Shown here piece after piece: positions 42,451-51,066 of a DNA stretch of 64,000 nt (positions are counted from its first letter, which is position 1; the number at the start of each line of letters is the position of its first letter). The position numbers were made by a program, and so were the translations under genes. The notes beneath the pieces were generated by a model. The model had not been told where the DNA came from. It did not search any database and saw only the letters and a program-made list of their open reading frames with translations. The stretch covers positions 6,138,001-6,202,000 of the forward strand of contig NZ_CP150302.1 in assembly GCF_038051945.1 (NCBI RefSeq), read 5' to 3'. This DNA is from Paenibacillus sp. FSL H3-0469. Lineage in GTDB: Bacteria; Bacillota; Bacilli; Paenibacillales; Paenibacillaceae.

Positions 42451-43848
42451 ATGAAGGAAGAAGGCTATGAGCTTATCATCAGGAACGGACAGGTGGTTCT
42501 GCCCGAAGAAGTCCGCAGGCTTGAGATCGGAGTGAAGGATGGTAAAATCGCTGCACTGGGCGAAGACTTACAGGCCTCGTCCGGGACCAGAATGCTGGAT
42601 GCGGAAGGACAATACGTGCTGCCCGGTATGATCGACATGCATGTTCACTTCAATGAGCCTGCGCTCGGTCACTGGGAGGGCTTCCGCAGCGGGTCGGCTG
42701 CTCTTGCGGCCGGCGGCTGCACCTGTTATGCGGATATGCCGCTGAACGGGAATCCGCCGACGGTGAGTCTGGAGGCGCTCCGGCTGAAGGCGGAGGCCGC
42801 AGCCGGGAACTCGGCGGTGGATTACGTGCTGTGGGGCGGACTGGTACCCGGCAATCTGGAAGAGCTGGAGGGACTGGCGGCAGCAGGCGTTACCGGGTTC
42901 AAGGCCTTCATCTCGAATCCCGGCGGTGAAGGCCAGGGCCGGTTCCGTGAGGTGGACGATGACACCCTGTATCAGGGGATGCTTCGGATCGCCGCAACCG
43001 GCGGGATTCTCGCCCTGCATGCGGAGAGCGAAGCGATAACCTCGGCGCTGGGGGCGGCGGCATTGCGCGCCGGGCGTAGCAGTGCGCGGGATTTTGCGGC
43101 TTCGCGCCCTCCGCAAGCGGAGCTGGAGGCTGTAGCCAGGGCGCTGCTGTATAGTGAGCGGACCGGTTGTAAGCTGCACTTCGTCCATATCAGCACAGCG
43201 GCAGCCCTGGAGCTGATTCATGAGGCCAAGCTGCGGGGCCTGGATGTGACCGCAGAGACTTGTCCCCATTATCTGATTCTGGATGAAGACAGCATGGAGA
43301 CCCTTGGGCCGCTGGCCAAATGCGCTCCGCCTCTGCGCAGCAGCAGAGAGCGGGACCGGCTGTGGGAGGCACTTGCTGCGGGGCAGGTGGATCTGGTCGC
43401 TTCCGATCATTCCCCCTGTCCGCCCGATTTGAAGCTGGCACCCGGTCTGTCGTTCATGGAAGCCTGGGGCGGGATCTCAGGAGCCCAGAGCAGTCTGGAA
43501 TTGATGTTCCATGAAGGTGTTCATGTGCGGGGCCTGCCGGTTACGCAGATCTCGGCGCTGCTCTCCGGGCTTCCTGCCCGGCGGTTCGGGCTGGAGGGGC
43601 GCAAGGGCTCCATCACGCCGGGGCTGGATGCCGATCTGGTGCTGCTTGATCCAGATGCAGCCTATACCCTGCGTGCAGAGGATCTGTTGTACCGCCACCG
43701 GCATAGTCCCTATGTCGGAATGACTTTATCCTGCAAGGTAACGGCAACGATCTGCCGGGGCAATGTTGTCTATACAGCCGCGGAAGGCGTAGTTGCCGGC
43801 AGCGGAGGGGAATGGCTGCGGATCAGGCACAGCCAACCGGGGCTATGA
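42451..43848 (+). CDS. pucH: Allantoinase
   Basis: GGAGGTGG stands 7 bp before the ATG. The 465-residue amidohydrolase has metal ligands H64 and H66 (DMHVHFNEP), carboxylated K151 (GFKAFIS), H190 (LALHAES), H246 (HFVHIST) and D319 (ASDHSPC). It opens the hydantoin ring of allantoin to allantoate. Sequence pattern (GFRSGSAALAAGGCTCYADMPLN) fits allantoinase better than dihydroorotase or hydantoinase. Its end overlaps the allantoate amidohydrolase gene. Confidence 0.95.
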   Translation: MKEEGYELIIRNGQVVLPEEVRRLEIGVKDGKIAALGEDLQASSGTRMLDAEGQYVLPGMIDMHVHFNEPALGHWEGFRSGSAALAAGGCTCYADMPLNGNPPTVSLEALRLKAEAAAGNSAVDYVLWGGLVPGNLEELEGLAAAGVTGFKAFISNPGGEGQGRFREVDDDTLYQGMLRIAATGGILALHAESEAITSALGAAALRAGRSSARDFAASRPPQAELEAVARALLYSERTGCKLHFVHISTAAALELIHEAKLRGLDVTAETCPHYLILDEDSMETLGPLAKCAPPLRSSRERDRLWEALAAGQVDLVASDHSPCPPDLKLAPGLSFMEAWGGISGAQSSLELMFHEGVHVRGLPVTQISALLSGLPARRFGLEGRKGSITPGLDADLVLLDPDAAYTLRAEDLLYRHRHSPYVGMTLSCKVTATICRGNVVYTAAEGVVAGSGGEWLRIRHSQPGL

Positions 43849-45206
43849 AGCCGGCCGTCCCGCAAGTCCCGGCCGGGGAGCTGCTGAAGCTTCTGGATGA
43901 ACTCGCAGTCTATAGCGCCCCGGGTCCCGGAGTTACCCGGCTGCTGTATACGCCGGAGTGGTACGGGGTTCAGCGTTTTTTGCAGGAGAGAATGACCGGA
44001 ATCGGGCTTGAGGTCCGGATGGATCCGGTGGGGAATGTCTATGGCACACTGGCCGGTTCCCAGGTCAGCGATAAGGTTATCCTGACCGGCTCGCATATCG
44101 ACACGGTGGTGAACGGCGGACGGTATGACGGCGCTTATGGGGTAGCTGCTGCTGTAACTGCGCTGCACTATCTTCTTGAGACCTTCGGTCCGCCGCTGCG
44201 GACACTTGAGGTGGTATCCTTCTGCGAGGAAGAGGGCAGCCGCTTTCCGCTGACGTTTTGGGGCTCGGGGAATGTAACCGGGCTGTATAACGGGAAGGAA
44301 TGTATAGACTGTGCAGATGCGGATGGAATCACGCTGGGGGCAGCGATGGAGGCCTGCGGTCTTGGCGGGAGTGAAGGGATGGCCGCTGAAGCTGCGGCGG
44401 GTCTGGAGCAGAGTGGCGGAAGCGGGAGTGACGGATGTGAGAGTGAGGGGCCGGAAGCTGGAGCAACGGCGGGTCTGCAGGAAAGCTTCTGGCACAGTAA
44501 TAGTCCTGTGCGCAGTGATATTGCCGCTTACGTCGAGCTGCATATTGAACAGGGGATTATTCTGGAGCGGACGTCCCGGAGAATCGGGGTTGTGCAGGCC
44601 ATCGCCGGACAGCGGCGGTATCTTGTCAAGGTCGGCGGGACGGCCAATCATGCAGGGACTACGCCGATGGGGTTAAGACAGGATGCACTGGCTGGTAGTG
44701 CGGAGATGCTGCTGGCGCTGGAACGGTCCGCCCTGGCGGAGGGTGATCCGCTGGTAGCCACAACGGGGCGGCTCGAGGTCTATCCGGGTACATCCAATGT
44801 AATTCCCGGCGAAGTGCAGTTCACGCTGGACATCCGGCATAGCGAAGCCGGGGTACTGGAGCGCTTCTGCGCAGCTATCCTGGCAGAGTTCGCAGAGCTT
44901 GGCCGCAGGCGCGGCCTGACACTTGAGGTACAGATGCTGCTGGAGACAGCCCCTGCTCCTATGGATCAGGAGCTTCGCACGGCTCTTGAAGAGATCTGTC
45001 TCCAGCAGGAGAAGCCTTACCTGAGCATGGTCAGCGGTGCGGGCCATGATGCCCAGCTGTTCGCCCCGCGCTGTCCGGCTGCAATGATCTTCGTGCCGAG
45101 CCAAAGCGGAATCAGTCATTCTCCCGGGGAGTACACCTCCCCGGAGGATCTCGCTGCTGGACTGGAAGTGCTGACAGCCATATTATATAGATTAGCTTAT
45201 GAATAA
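43812..45206 (+). CDS. pucF: Allantoate amidohydrolase (M20 family) with acidic insertion
   Basis: Two starts are possible: ATG 43812, close behind GGAGGGG, and ATG 43845, which overlaps the allantoinase stop as ATGA. The M20-type motifs are present: GSHIDTVVNGGRYDGAYG, FCEEEGSRF, LHIEQG and ANHAGTTPM. The enzyme releases ammonia and CO2 from allantoate to give ureidoglycine. The protein, up to 464 residues, is longer than the usual 410-420. The excess is a Gly/Ser/Glu-rich stretch at about 178-225 (GGSEGMAAEAAAGLEQSGG...) without family counterpart. Confidence 0.92.
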   Translation: MAADQAQPTGAMKPAVPQVPAGELLKLLDELAVYSAPGPGVTRLLYTPEWYGVQRFLQERMTGIGLEVRMDPVGNVYGTLAGSQVSDKVILTGSHIDTVVNGGRYDGAYGVAAAVTALHYLLETFGPPLRTLEVVSFCEEEGSRFPLTFWGSGNVTGLYNGKECIDCADADGITLGAAMEACGLGGSEGMAAEAAAGLEQSGGSGSDGCESEGPEAGATAGLQESFWHSNSPVRSDIAAYVELHIEQGIILERTSRRIGVVQAIAGQRRYLVKVGGTANHAGTTPMGLRQDALAGSAEMLLALERSALAEGDPLVATTGRLEVYPGTSNVIPGEVQFTLDIRHSEAGVLERFCAAILAEFAELGRRRGLTLEVQMLLETAPAPMDQELRTALEEICLQQEKPYLSMVSGAGHDAQLFAPRCPAAMIFVPSQSGISHSPGEYTSPEDLAAGLEVLTAILYRLAYE

Positions 45207-45289
45207 GAGACGACCAAGCTTCGAGTTGTAATCTCGATTGCGTTTAAAATAGCGAGAACTGATCATTGGAAGTTTGGGGGGAGAGAATC

Positions 45290-46522
45290 ATGAAGCGGTA
45301 CGAAGATTTGTCGCCGTCCTTGCGGTGCATTATGACCCCCGGTCCCGTGGAGGTTGATCCGCGTGTGCTGCGGGCGATGTCTTATCCGGTGCTGGGACAA
45401 TTCGATCCTGAATTCACAGAGATCATGAACGAGACGATGGAGATGCTGCGTGAGCTGTTTGCTACCAAGAATCAGTGGGCATATCCGGTAGACGGGACTT
45501 CGCGTTCCGGCATTGAGGCGGTGATGGTCAGCCTGATTGCGCCGGGGGACCGGGTGCTGGTTCCGGTCTTTGGCCGTTTCGGCCATTTGCTCCATGAGAT
45601 TGCTGAACGCTGCGGCGCTGAGGTACTCACGATAGAACAGACCTGGGGCCGGGTTTTTCCCCCGGAAGAGGTGATTGAGGCTATACGGAGCTTCAAGCCG
45701 GATGTGGTGGCGATAGTTCACGGCGAGACCTCTACAGGCCGTGTGCAGCCGCTGGCCGGGATCGGGCGGGCCTGCCGGGAGCAGGATGCGCTGCTGATTG
45801 TGGACGCCGTGGCGACGATCGGCGGGTTACCAGTAGAGACGGATGCCTGGATGCTGGATGCCGTGGTCGGAGGAACGCAAAAATGCCTGTCCATCCCTTC
45901 AGGTATGGCCCCGGTGACATATAATGACCGGGCTGAGGCCAAGCTGCTGAAGCGCAAGCAGGTAGAGCGTGGACTTAGAACTGATGCAACTGCTGTCCGT
46001 GAGCTGCCCGTGGTGCGCAGCAATTACCTGGACCTGAGTATGCTGCAGGATTACTGGAGTCCCCGGCGGCTCAATCACCATACGGAGATGACCTCTATGC
46101 TCTATGCTCTGCGGGAAGGCCTGCGGCTGGTCCTGGAGGAAGGGCTGGAAGCGCGGCATGCCCGGCACAGGTTCCATGAGCAAGCCCTTACTGCCGGACT
46201 GTCAGCTATGGGGCTTGCGCTGTACGGGGAGGCGGAGAGCAAGCTGACGGTAGTCACCTGTGTGCTCATTCCGGCGGGCATAGACGGGGAATCCGTCCGT
46301 TCCATGCTGCTGCAGCGTTTCGGCATCGAGATCGCCAGCTCCTTCGGGCCGTTACAAGGCCAGATCTGGCGGATCGGTACCATGGGCTTCAGCTGCCGGG
46401 AGAATAATGTGCTGCGTCTGCTTGGCGCGATGGAGGCTGTGCTTATCCGCCATGGGTATGCGGTACCTGCCGGACAGGGCGTTCAGGCAGCACTTGACGT
46501 ATATGAGTCAAAAGTAAGATAA
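45290..46522 (+). CDS. pucG: (S)-ureidoglycine-glyoxylate aminotransferase
   Basis: GGGGGGAGAG precedes the ATG at 45290. The 410-residue class V aminotransferase has TPGPVEVDPRVLRAM, the PLP-binding lysine K198 in VGGTQKCLSIPSG, and the Asp of LLIVDAVATIGG. The alanine-glyoxylate aminotransferase fold plus the neighbouring allantoin genes identify PucG, which transfers the amino group of ureidoglycine to glyoxylate, forming oxalurate and glycine. This explains why an oxalurate/oxamate branch (HpxW-like protein and amidase) accompanies the cluster. Confidence 0.93.
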   Translation: MKRYEDLSPSLRCIMTPGPVEVDPRVLRAMSYPVLGQFDPEFTEIMNETMEMLRELFATKNQWAYPVDGTSRSGIEAVMVSLIAPGDRVLVPVFGRFGHLLHEIAERCGAEVLTIEQTWGRVFPPEEVIEAIRSFKPDVVAIVHGETSTGRVQPLAGIGRACREQDALLIVDAVATIGGLPVETDAWMLDAVVGGTQKCLSIPSGMAPVTYNDRAEAKLLKRKQVERGLRTDATAVRELPVVRSNYLDLSMLQDYWSPRRLNHHTEMTSMLYALREGLRLVLEEGLEARHARHRFHEQALTAGLSAMGLALYGEAESKLTVVTCVLIPAGIDGESVRSMLLQRFGIEIASSFGPLQGQIWRIGTMGFSCRENNVLRLLGAMEAVLIRHGYAVPAGQGVQAALDVYESKVR

Positions 46523-46549
46523 TCATACACAATGCGATTTGTTTAAGTG

Positions 46550-46588
46550 ACGGCTTGCGCCCCCTTTAGGGGTGTCAGGGCCGTTTTT
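46550..46588 (+). terminator. Imperfect terminator between pucG and the adenine deaminase gene
   Basis: ACGGC and GCCGT form the outer stem, CCCC and GGGG an inner stem, and TTTTT follows. It may only reduce read-through, since no promoter was recognised before the next gene. Confidence 0.6.
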
Positions 46589-46617
46589 GCTAAATAGATA
46601 ACCGGAAGGGAGTGCAC

Positions 46618-48429
46618 ATGATGACTTATACACGACAACCATTGGCGGACTGCGTCCCTGAGCTGGTTGCTACAGCCCGGGGAAATCAGAAGGCTACACT
46701 GGTCATTACTGGCGGCAAGCTGGTCAATGTCTGCTCCGGGGAGATTCTGGACGGCATGTCCGTCGCTGTACAAGGCGGGCGCATTGCTTACGTCGGTAAG
46801 GACGTCTCCCATACGATCGGGGAGAGAACGCAGGTTATTGATGCTGCGGGAAGATACATTGCTCCCGGCTTGATTGACGGACACTGCCACATCGAGAGCA
46901 CTCAATTGACGGTGACTGAATTCGCCCGTGCGGTGCTGCCGCTGGGGACGACCGGAGGCTTTTTCGATGCCCACGAGATTGCCAACGTATTCGGGCTTAA
47001 GGGAATTAAGCTCATGCTGGACGAGATGCGGGGAACGCCGCTGGCTGCTTATATGCAGGTGGCTTCCTGTGTCCCTTCTGCGGGCGCAGAATTTGAGACA
47101 ACCGGCGCGTCGATCGGACCGGAGGAAGTAGCAGAAGCCTACACCTGGGGCGAGGATGTGGTTGCACTCGGCGAAGTCATGAACTTCCCGGGTGTAGTCT
47201 ACGGCGATGAGAAGATGATTGGAGAGATTCAGGCCACGCTGCGTGCTGGACGTTATGTTGACGGGCATTTCACCTGGCCGGCGAGTGACTGGAGACTTCC
47301 GGTCTATGCCGCAGCAGGGGTGACCGGGGACCATGAGTGTGTAACAGCGGAGGATGTGATCGAGCGCGTACGTCTGGGGATGTATGCCAAAATGCGCCGC
47401 GGCTCTGCCTGGCATGATGTCGCCAAAACCATCACGGCGCATACCGAGCACGGGCTGGACCCGCGCCGGATGATGCTGGTGACGGATGACCGCAGCTCCG
47501 AATCGCTGCGCGATGAGGGGCATATGGATTTTGTCGTACGCCATGCGATCTCCCAGGGGGTGAAGCCGGTCACGGCTTTTCAGATGGCAACGATCAACAC
47601 CGCCGAGCGCTTCGGCGTAGCCCGCGATATCGGCTCTATCACGCCGGGCTCCTGCGCAGATATCATTCTGCTGGACGGTAATCTGGCCGATGTTCATGTG
47701 GTCATGACGATTGCGGCTGGCGTTGTTGTGGCTGAGAACGGCAGCATGACGGCTGAGCTGAGCCCTTACACTTATCCGGATGAAGTGCTGGCCTCTGTGC
47801 ATCTGCAGCAGCCCCCGGTTCCCGCAGACTTCGTGATTCATGCGCCCATTGAAGAAGGTGCTCTAGCTACACGGGTCATCCAGGTCATTGAGAATCATGT
47901 GGAGACCGGAGAGCTAATCATGAGTCTGCCAGTAGCCGGATCGGAGCTGGTGGTGCAGGACGGCCTGTGCAAAATCGCTGTTCTGGAGCGGCACAAGGGA
48001 ACGGGCAACAAATCCGTAGGGGTTGTGCAGGGCATTGGCTTCCGCGAGCCTGCGGCTATAGCGATGACTGTAGCTCATGACAGCCATAATGTGCTGGTCA
48101 TCGGCAATGATGATGGACTGATGGCGCAGGCGGCTGCGGCTGTGGCGGATGCGCAGGGCGGTGTTGCCGTGATTACCGCTGCCGGGACCACCTTGTTCCC
48201 GCTGGCGATTGCTGGACTGATGTCTGCAGAGCGCTTTGAGATTGCCGCTGCGCAATCCGCTGCCATCAGCAAAGCGCTATATGATGCAGGCTGCACGCTG
48301 AACTATGCTTTTATGACCCTGTCTCTGCTGGCGCTGGCGGTTATCCCCGCACTGCGGATTTCCGATAAAGGCCTGGTGCGGATTTCTCCCGAAGAGGGAA
48401 TTCAGCTGGTACCGTTGTTCGTCAGCTAA
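46618..48429 (+). CDS. ade: Adenine deaminase
   Basis: GGAAGGGAG lies about 6 bp before the ATG at 46618. The roughly 603-residue amidohydrolase has the adenine-deaminase pattern: LVNVCSGEILDGMSVAVQGGRIAYVG, metal ligands in GLIDGHCHIEST, FFDAHEIANV, ALGEVMNFPG, DGHFTW, GDHECVT, MLVTDD, and a C-terminal domain ending in ALAVIPALRISDKGLVRIS. It makes hypoxanthine and ammonia from adenine, feeding purine catabolism. Length matches E. coli/B. subtilis Ade (about 580-590) with a small N-terminal extension. Confidence 0.93.
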   Translation: MMTYTRQPLADCVPELVATARGNQKATLVITGGKLVNVCSGEILDGMSVAVQGGRIAYVGKDVSHTIGERTQVIDAAGRYIAPGLIDGHCHIESTQLTVTEFARAVLPLGTTGGFFDAHEIANVFGLKGIKLMLDEMRGTPLAAYMQVASCVPSAGAEFETTGASIGPEEVAEAYTWGEDVVALGEVMNFPGVVYGDEKMIGEIQATLRAGRYVDGHFTWPASDWRLPVYAAAGVTGDHECVTAEDVIERVRLGMYAKMRRGSAWHDVAKTITAHTEHGLDPRRMMLVTDDRSSESLRDEGHMDFVVRHAISQGVKPVTAFQMATINTAERFGVARDIGSITPGSCADIILLDGNLADVHVVMTIAAGVVVAENGSMTAELSPYTYPDEVLASVHLQQPPVPADFVIHAPIEEGALATRVIQVIENHVETGELIMSLPVAGSELVVQDGLCKIAVLERHKGTGNKSVGVVQGIGFREPAAIAMTVAHDSHNVLVIGNDDGLMAQAAAAVADAQGGVAVITAAGTTLFPLAIAGLMSAERFEIAAAQSAAISKALYDAGCTLNYAFMTLSLLALAVIPALRISDKGLVRISPEEGIQLVPLFVS

Positions 48430-48486
48430 GGCGGCGCGACACCATACCGGTGAAGGTACACTTTTATTCTAATATTGGGCTACTGG

Positions 48487-48521
48487 GCCATTCAGTCTAT
48501 TGCAGACTGGATGGCTTTTTT
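48487..48521 (+). terminator. Terminator of the purine operon
   Basis: GCCATTCAGTCT and AGACTGGATGGC pair with one wobble around ATTGC; six T follow. Confidence 0.88.
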
Positions 48522-48592
48522 GTTGTAGAGGAAACTATAATTTCCTCCTGTTGTGGACAAGGTGAGTGTAAGGTACAGGGCCATATGGACCG

Positions 48593-48772
48593 AATGTATA
48601 TGAAAAACAGCATACATTGTGCTCGCATGGAGGCGCATGCCCGAATGTATGCGAAAAACAGTATACATTATGCTAGTGCTAAGGTGCATGGCCCAAATGT
48701 ATGTCAAAAACAGCATACATTGTCTACCACTCAGGCGCATGGACAAAATGTATGTGGAAAACAGCATACATT
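48593..48772. repeat. Hairpin array 2: four 26-bp palindromes at 51/52/51-bp spacing
   Basis: Four imperfect palindromes start at 48593, 48644, 48696 and 48747. Each has the form AATGTATG, a variable A-rich loop, and a complementary right arm of the form GYATACATT. Linkers are 25-26 bp and share GGYGCATGG(C/A)C. The period, linker and core match the flanking elements of array 1 at 33418-33824. The array lies between the purine-operon terminator and a weak second terminator. Confidence 0.92.
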
Positions 48773-48800
48773 CGTGTGCTGGCGCGAAGGTAATCCTTTT

Positions 48801-48821
48801 CATCCATAGGATGTTTTTTTT
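48801..48821 (+). terminator. Weak hairpin with long T tract after array 2
   Basis: CATCC-ATA-GGATG followed by eight T. The 5-bp stem is short, but the T tract is strong. It could end a transcript that includes array 2. Confidence 0.4.
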
Positions 48822-49022
48822 GTTCGTGTATCAGTACCCTGTTGAAAAAATATAATAATTAACCGATTTTTCACAGCATGAAACAGAAAATTTTAAGTTT
48901 TTAATAAAAAGCATTAACAATAGGTGAGGAAAAGACGATAATACTTTTAAATTAGTTAAAATTATTGTCGAATCATGAAAATTCAGCATATACAGATCGT
49001 CCAAACCTGAGGAACGGGGTGC
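48822..49022. other. AT-rich intergenic region
   Basis: About 200 bp rich in A and T with no supported gene. It should hold the promoter of the IDEAL-domain protein gene, but none stands out. Confidence 0.4.
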
Positions 49023-49484
49023 ATGAGAATGTTGAGATTAGAAACGCGCGACATCTTGAATATCACCAGGAAGCAAATTGCCGGTATTTTTAAAATGGAG
49101 CCGGTTGAACTGAAATTTGTCAATGATTATCAGGGTGAGCAGTATCTGCTGACCAATGATAAGCTGCATCTCAGCAACCAGCATTATTGGGCTAAGGTCA
49201 TGGAGTGTGTGTTCGAGAACCATGTCAGACCTGTTCTGATGTGCGAGGTGCTCTACTTCCTGCGCAATGAGTTTCTGGAAAGTGACATCAAGCTGAAGTT
49301 CTCTTATGATTTTGCGGAGGGCTCGGAGGGGGAAGCGGCAGCTTCGGCAGAGATTAGCTTCAAGGATTCGCCGGATCTGCAGCCTGATGAAATTGCCGAA
49401 TTGATCGATTTTGCCCTAACTTTGCAGGATAAGCAGTGGTTCGAGGAACTGACTGCCAAATATAAACAGCTTACGGTTCAGTAA
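49023..49484 (+). CDS. IDEAL-domain protein of unknown function
   Basis: ATGs at 49023 and 49029 are both possible; the upstream site (GGAACGGGG) is moderate. The 153-residue acidic protein ends in LQPDEIAELIDFALTLQDKQWFEELTAKYKQL, matching the short IDEAL domain of Bacillales proteins such as YpiB. The N-terminal 100 residues resemble no family I can name. Cytoplasmic. It stands alone with a terminator. Confidence 0.7.
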   Translation: MRMLRLETRDILNITRKQIAGIFKMEPVELKFVNDYQGEQYLLTNDKLHLSNQHYWAKVMECVFENHVRPVLMCEVLYFLRNEFLESDIKLKFSYDFAEGSEGEAAASAEISFKDSPDLQPDEIAELIDFALTLQDKQWFEELTAKYKQLTVQ

Positions 49485-49501
49485 TTGTACTATTTAAAAT
49501 A

Positions 49502-49548
49502 AAACGCCCGGCTTACAGGATGACGGCATCCGTGAGACCGGGCGTTTT
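49502..49548. terminator. Bidirectional terminator between IDEAL gene and ferrochelatase gene
   Basis: AAAACGCCCGG and CCGGGCGTTTT pair, with an inner GGATG/CATCC pairing. The A and T tails suit both strands. Confidence 0.9.
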
Positions 49549-49556
49549 GCTTGTCC

Positions 49557-50582
49557 TCATTCGGCGGAAGACAGCCAGCCCCGGGCCGAGCGGTCTACCT
49601 GTTCCGCGAGGAAGCTGATCCACTCTTCCGTGCCGTTCAGGCAAGGGGCTACCTCCAGCTTCTCAGCATCCCCGCCGCCCATGGCGAAGAGTTCCCGGCC
49701 TTCTACGGCCAGCTCATGCAGCGTTTCGAGGCAGTCCGTGACTAGTCCGGGTGAGAAAATCAGCGGCCGCCGGATTCCGCGTCCGTGAAGCTCCTTCAGC
49801 GTATCCGCAGTCGACGGTCCCACCCAGGTCTCCGGCCCGAAACGGGACTGAAAGGAGAGTTGCCAGCGTTCCGGGGTCCAGCCCATCGCTTCTGCAAGCA
49901 GACGGGCCGTTTCCTGGCACTGCTGCGGATAGGGATCTCCGGTCTCGGCATAACGGCGGGGAATGCCGTGGAAGGACAGGACATAATAGTCCGGCTCTTT
50001 GCTCATGGCGCGAATTTGCTGCTGTAATAAGGATTGCATCGCTGCGATATATCCAGGTGCGTCATGGTAGGCTTCTACGAAACGCAGCGCCGGTACGAAG
50101 CGCTTGGATACCTGCCCGTAGCGGCTATGACGTCCCAGAGCGGCGAAGCTTGCAGCTTCATAGACGGAAGCGGTTGTCGTCGAGGAATACTGCGGGAATA
50201 GCGGAAGGACTATGATGCGGGTCACTCCCGAAGCCTCCAGCTTGCGGAAGGCTTCGGCCATGCCGGGTGTGCTGTAAGCAAGCCCCAGTTCGACTTGATA
50301 GCTGCTGCCCAGCAGTGTCTGGAGCGCTGCCTGCTGGGCTCTGGAGTGAACGAGCAGCGGTGAGCCCTCTTCCATCCAGATTTCCTGATACAGCTTCGCG
50401 GACCTGCGCGGACGGGTGCGCAGAATAATACCGCGCAGCAGCGGCTGCCAGAGCAGGGGATGATAATCAATGATTCTGCGGTCAGACAGAAACCGCTTCA
50501 GATAGGGGCGGACCGCCTTGGCACTCGGGGCGTCAGGGGTTCCGATCTGAGCAAGAATAACGCCTATACACGACTGATTCAT
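49557..50582 (-). CDS. hemH: Ferrochelatase, proteobacterial (protoporphyrin) type
   Basis: The 341-residue protein has the classical ferrochelatase layout: LAQIGTPDAPSAKAVRPYLKRFLSDRRIIDYHPLLWQPLLRGIIL near the start, SPLLVHSR, catalytic H205 in YVLSFHGIP and E286 in VTDCLETLHEL. It inserts Fe2+ into a porphyrin to make haem. The N-terminal part resembles E. coli-type HemH, not the shorter coproporphyrin ferrochelatase (CpfC) usual in Bacillales. No other haem gene lies nearby. This suggests acquisition from a Gram-negative source or a second haem route. Confidence 0.92.
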   Translation of the reverse strand: MNQSCIGVILAQIGTPDAPSAKAVRPYLKRFLSDRRIIDYHPLLWQPLLRGIILRTRPRRSAKLYQEIWMEEGSPLLVHSRAQQAALQTLLGSSYQVELGLAYSTPGMAEAFRKLEASGVTRIIVLPLFPQYSSTTTASVYEAASFAALGRHSRYGQVSKRFVPALRFVEAYHDAPGYIAAMQSLLQQQIRAMSKEPDYYVLSFHGIPRRYAETGDPYPQQCQETARLLAEAMGWTPERWQLSFQSRFGPETWVGPSTADTLKELHGRGIRRPLIFSPGLVTDCLETLHELAVEGRELFAMGGGDAEKLEVAPCLNGTEEWISFLAEQVDRSARGWLSSAE

Positions 50583-50845
50583 GAGCAGCTGTTACTCCTT
50601 TCCATGAACATGGCATCGTTTTAAAATATCATACTCAAGCCCGATCATACAATATAATAAATCTCACGGATATCATATGAAGGAGGATATGGCAGATTAT
50701 GAGAGGCAAATGGATTGTGAATTTTGTGTCAATACAAAAAAGTGATGTTTCTTATAGGGTATGTGATTTTCTACACAGAGAAAAGAGTTTCAATTTTGTT
50801 ACCATCAAGCCAGAAATATTCACCAGCAGCTTGAAGTCCACTTAT
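50583..50845. other. Intergenic region without a convincing gene
   Basis: A strong AAGGAGG (50680-50686) is followed by short frames, one of 69 codons (50699-50908) and one of 22 codons from ATG 50677 ending at TGA (with a C-x-x-C). Neither is well spaced or recognisable. It may be a gene remnant. Confidence 0.4.
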
Positions 50846-50881
50846 GTGAAACAATTCACTTTAATATGTGAATTGTTTCAC
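50846..50881. promoter_or_regulatory. Double operator-like palindrome upstream of the FMN-protein gene
   Basis: GTGAA-ACAA-TTCAC (50846-50859) and GTGAA-TTGT-TTCAC (50868-50881) are each palindromes and also form a 14-bp inverted repeat with each other around TTTAATAT. The second overlaps the candidate -35 hexamer. Confidence 0.65.
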
Positions 50882-50903
50882 CTTTTGAAAGATTGTATAT
50901 ATA
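50876..50903 (+). promoter_or_regulatory. Candidate promoter of the FMN-protein gene
   Basis: TTTCAC, 16 bp, TATATA. It lies about 165 bp upstream of the TTG start, and its -35 sits within the second palindrome. Confidence 0.45.
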
Positions 50904-51066
50904 GATGAATCTTTTCTTACACGGGCTGGGCCGAGCAGGAATGAAGGAAGGAGTGGGTGACGTTCAGGAAGAGTTGGCTGCTCTTCGTAATCAGAAGGAA
51001 ATGAATGGACCAACACGGTTTGAAAACGCTAAATACTACTGGGGAATAATAAAGGAGAATACGCAT

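Noticed and set aside
48450..48809. 119-codon frame across array 2
   Set aside because: It is caused by the tandem repeat, covers a terminator hairpin and has no ribosome site.
50905..51066. N-terminal extension of the FMN-protein gene by 54 codons
   Set aside because: The signal peptide and AAAGGAG site place the start at TTG 51067; the extension would bury the signal peptide.
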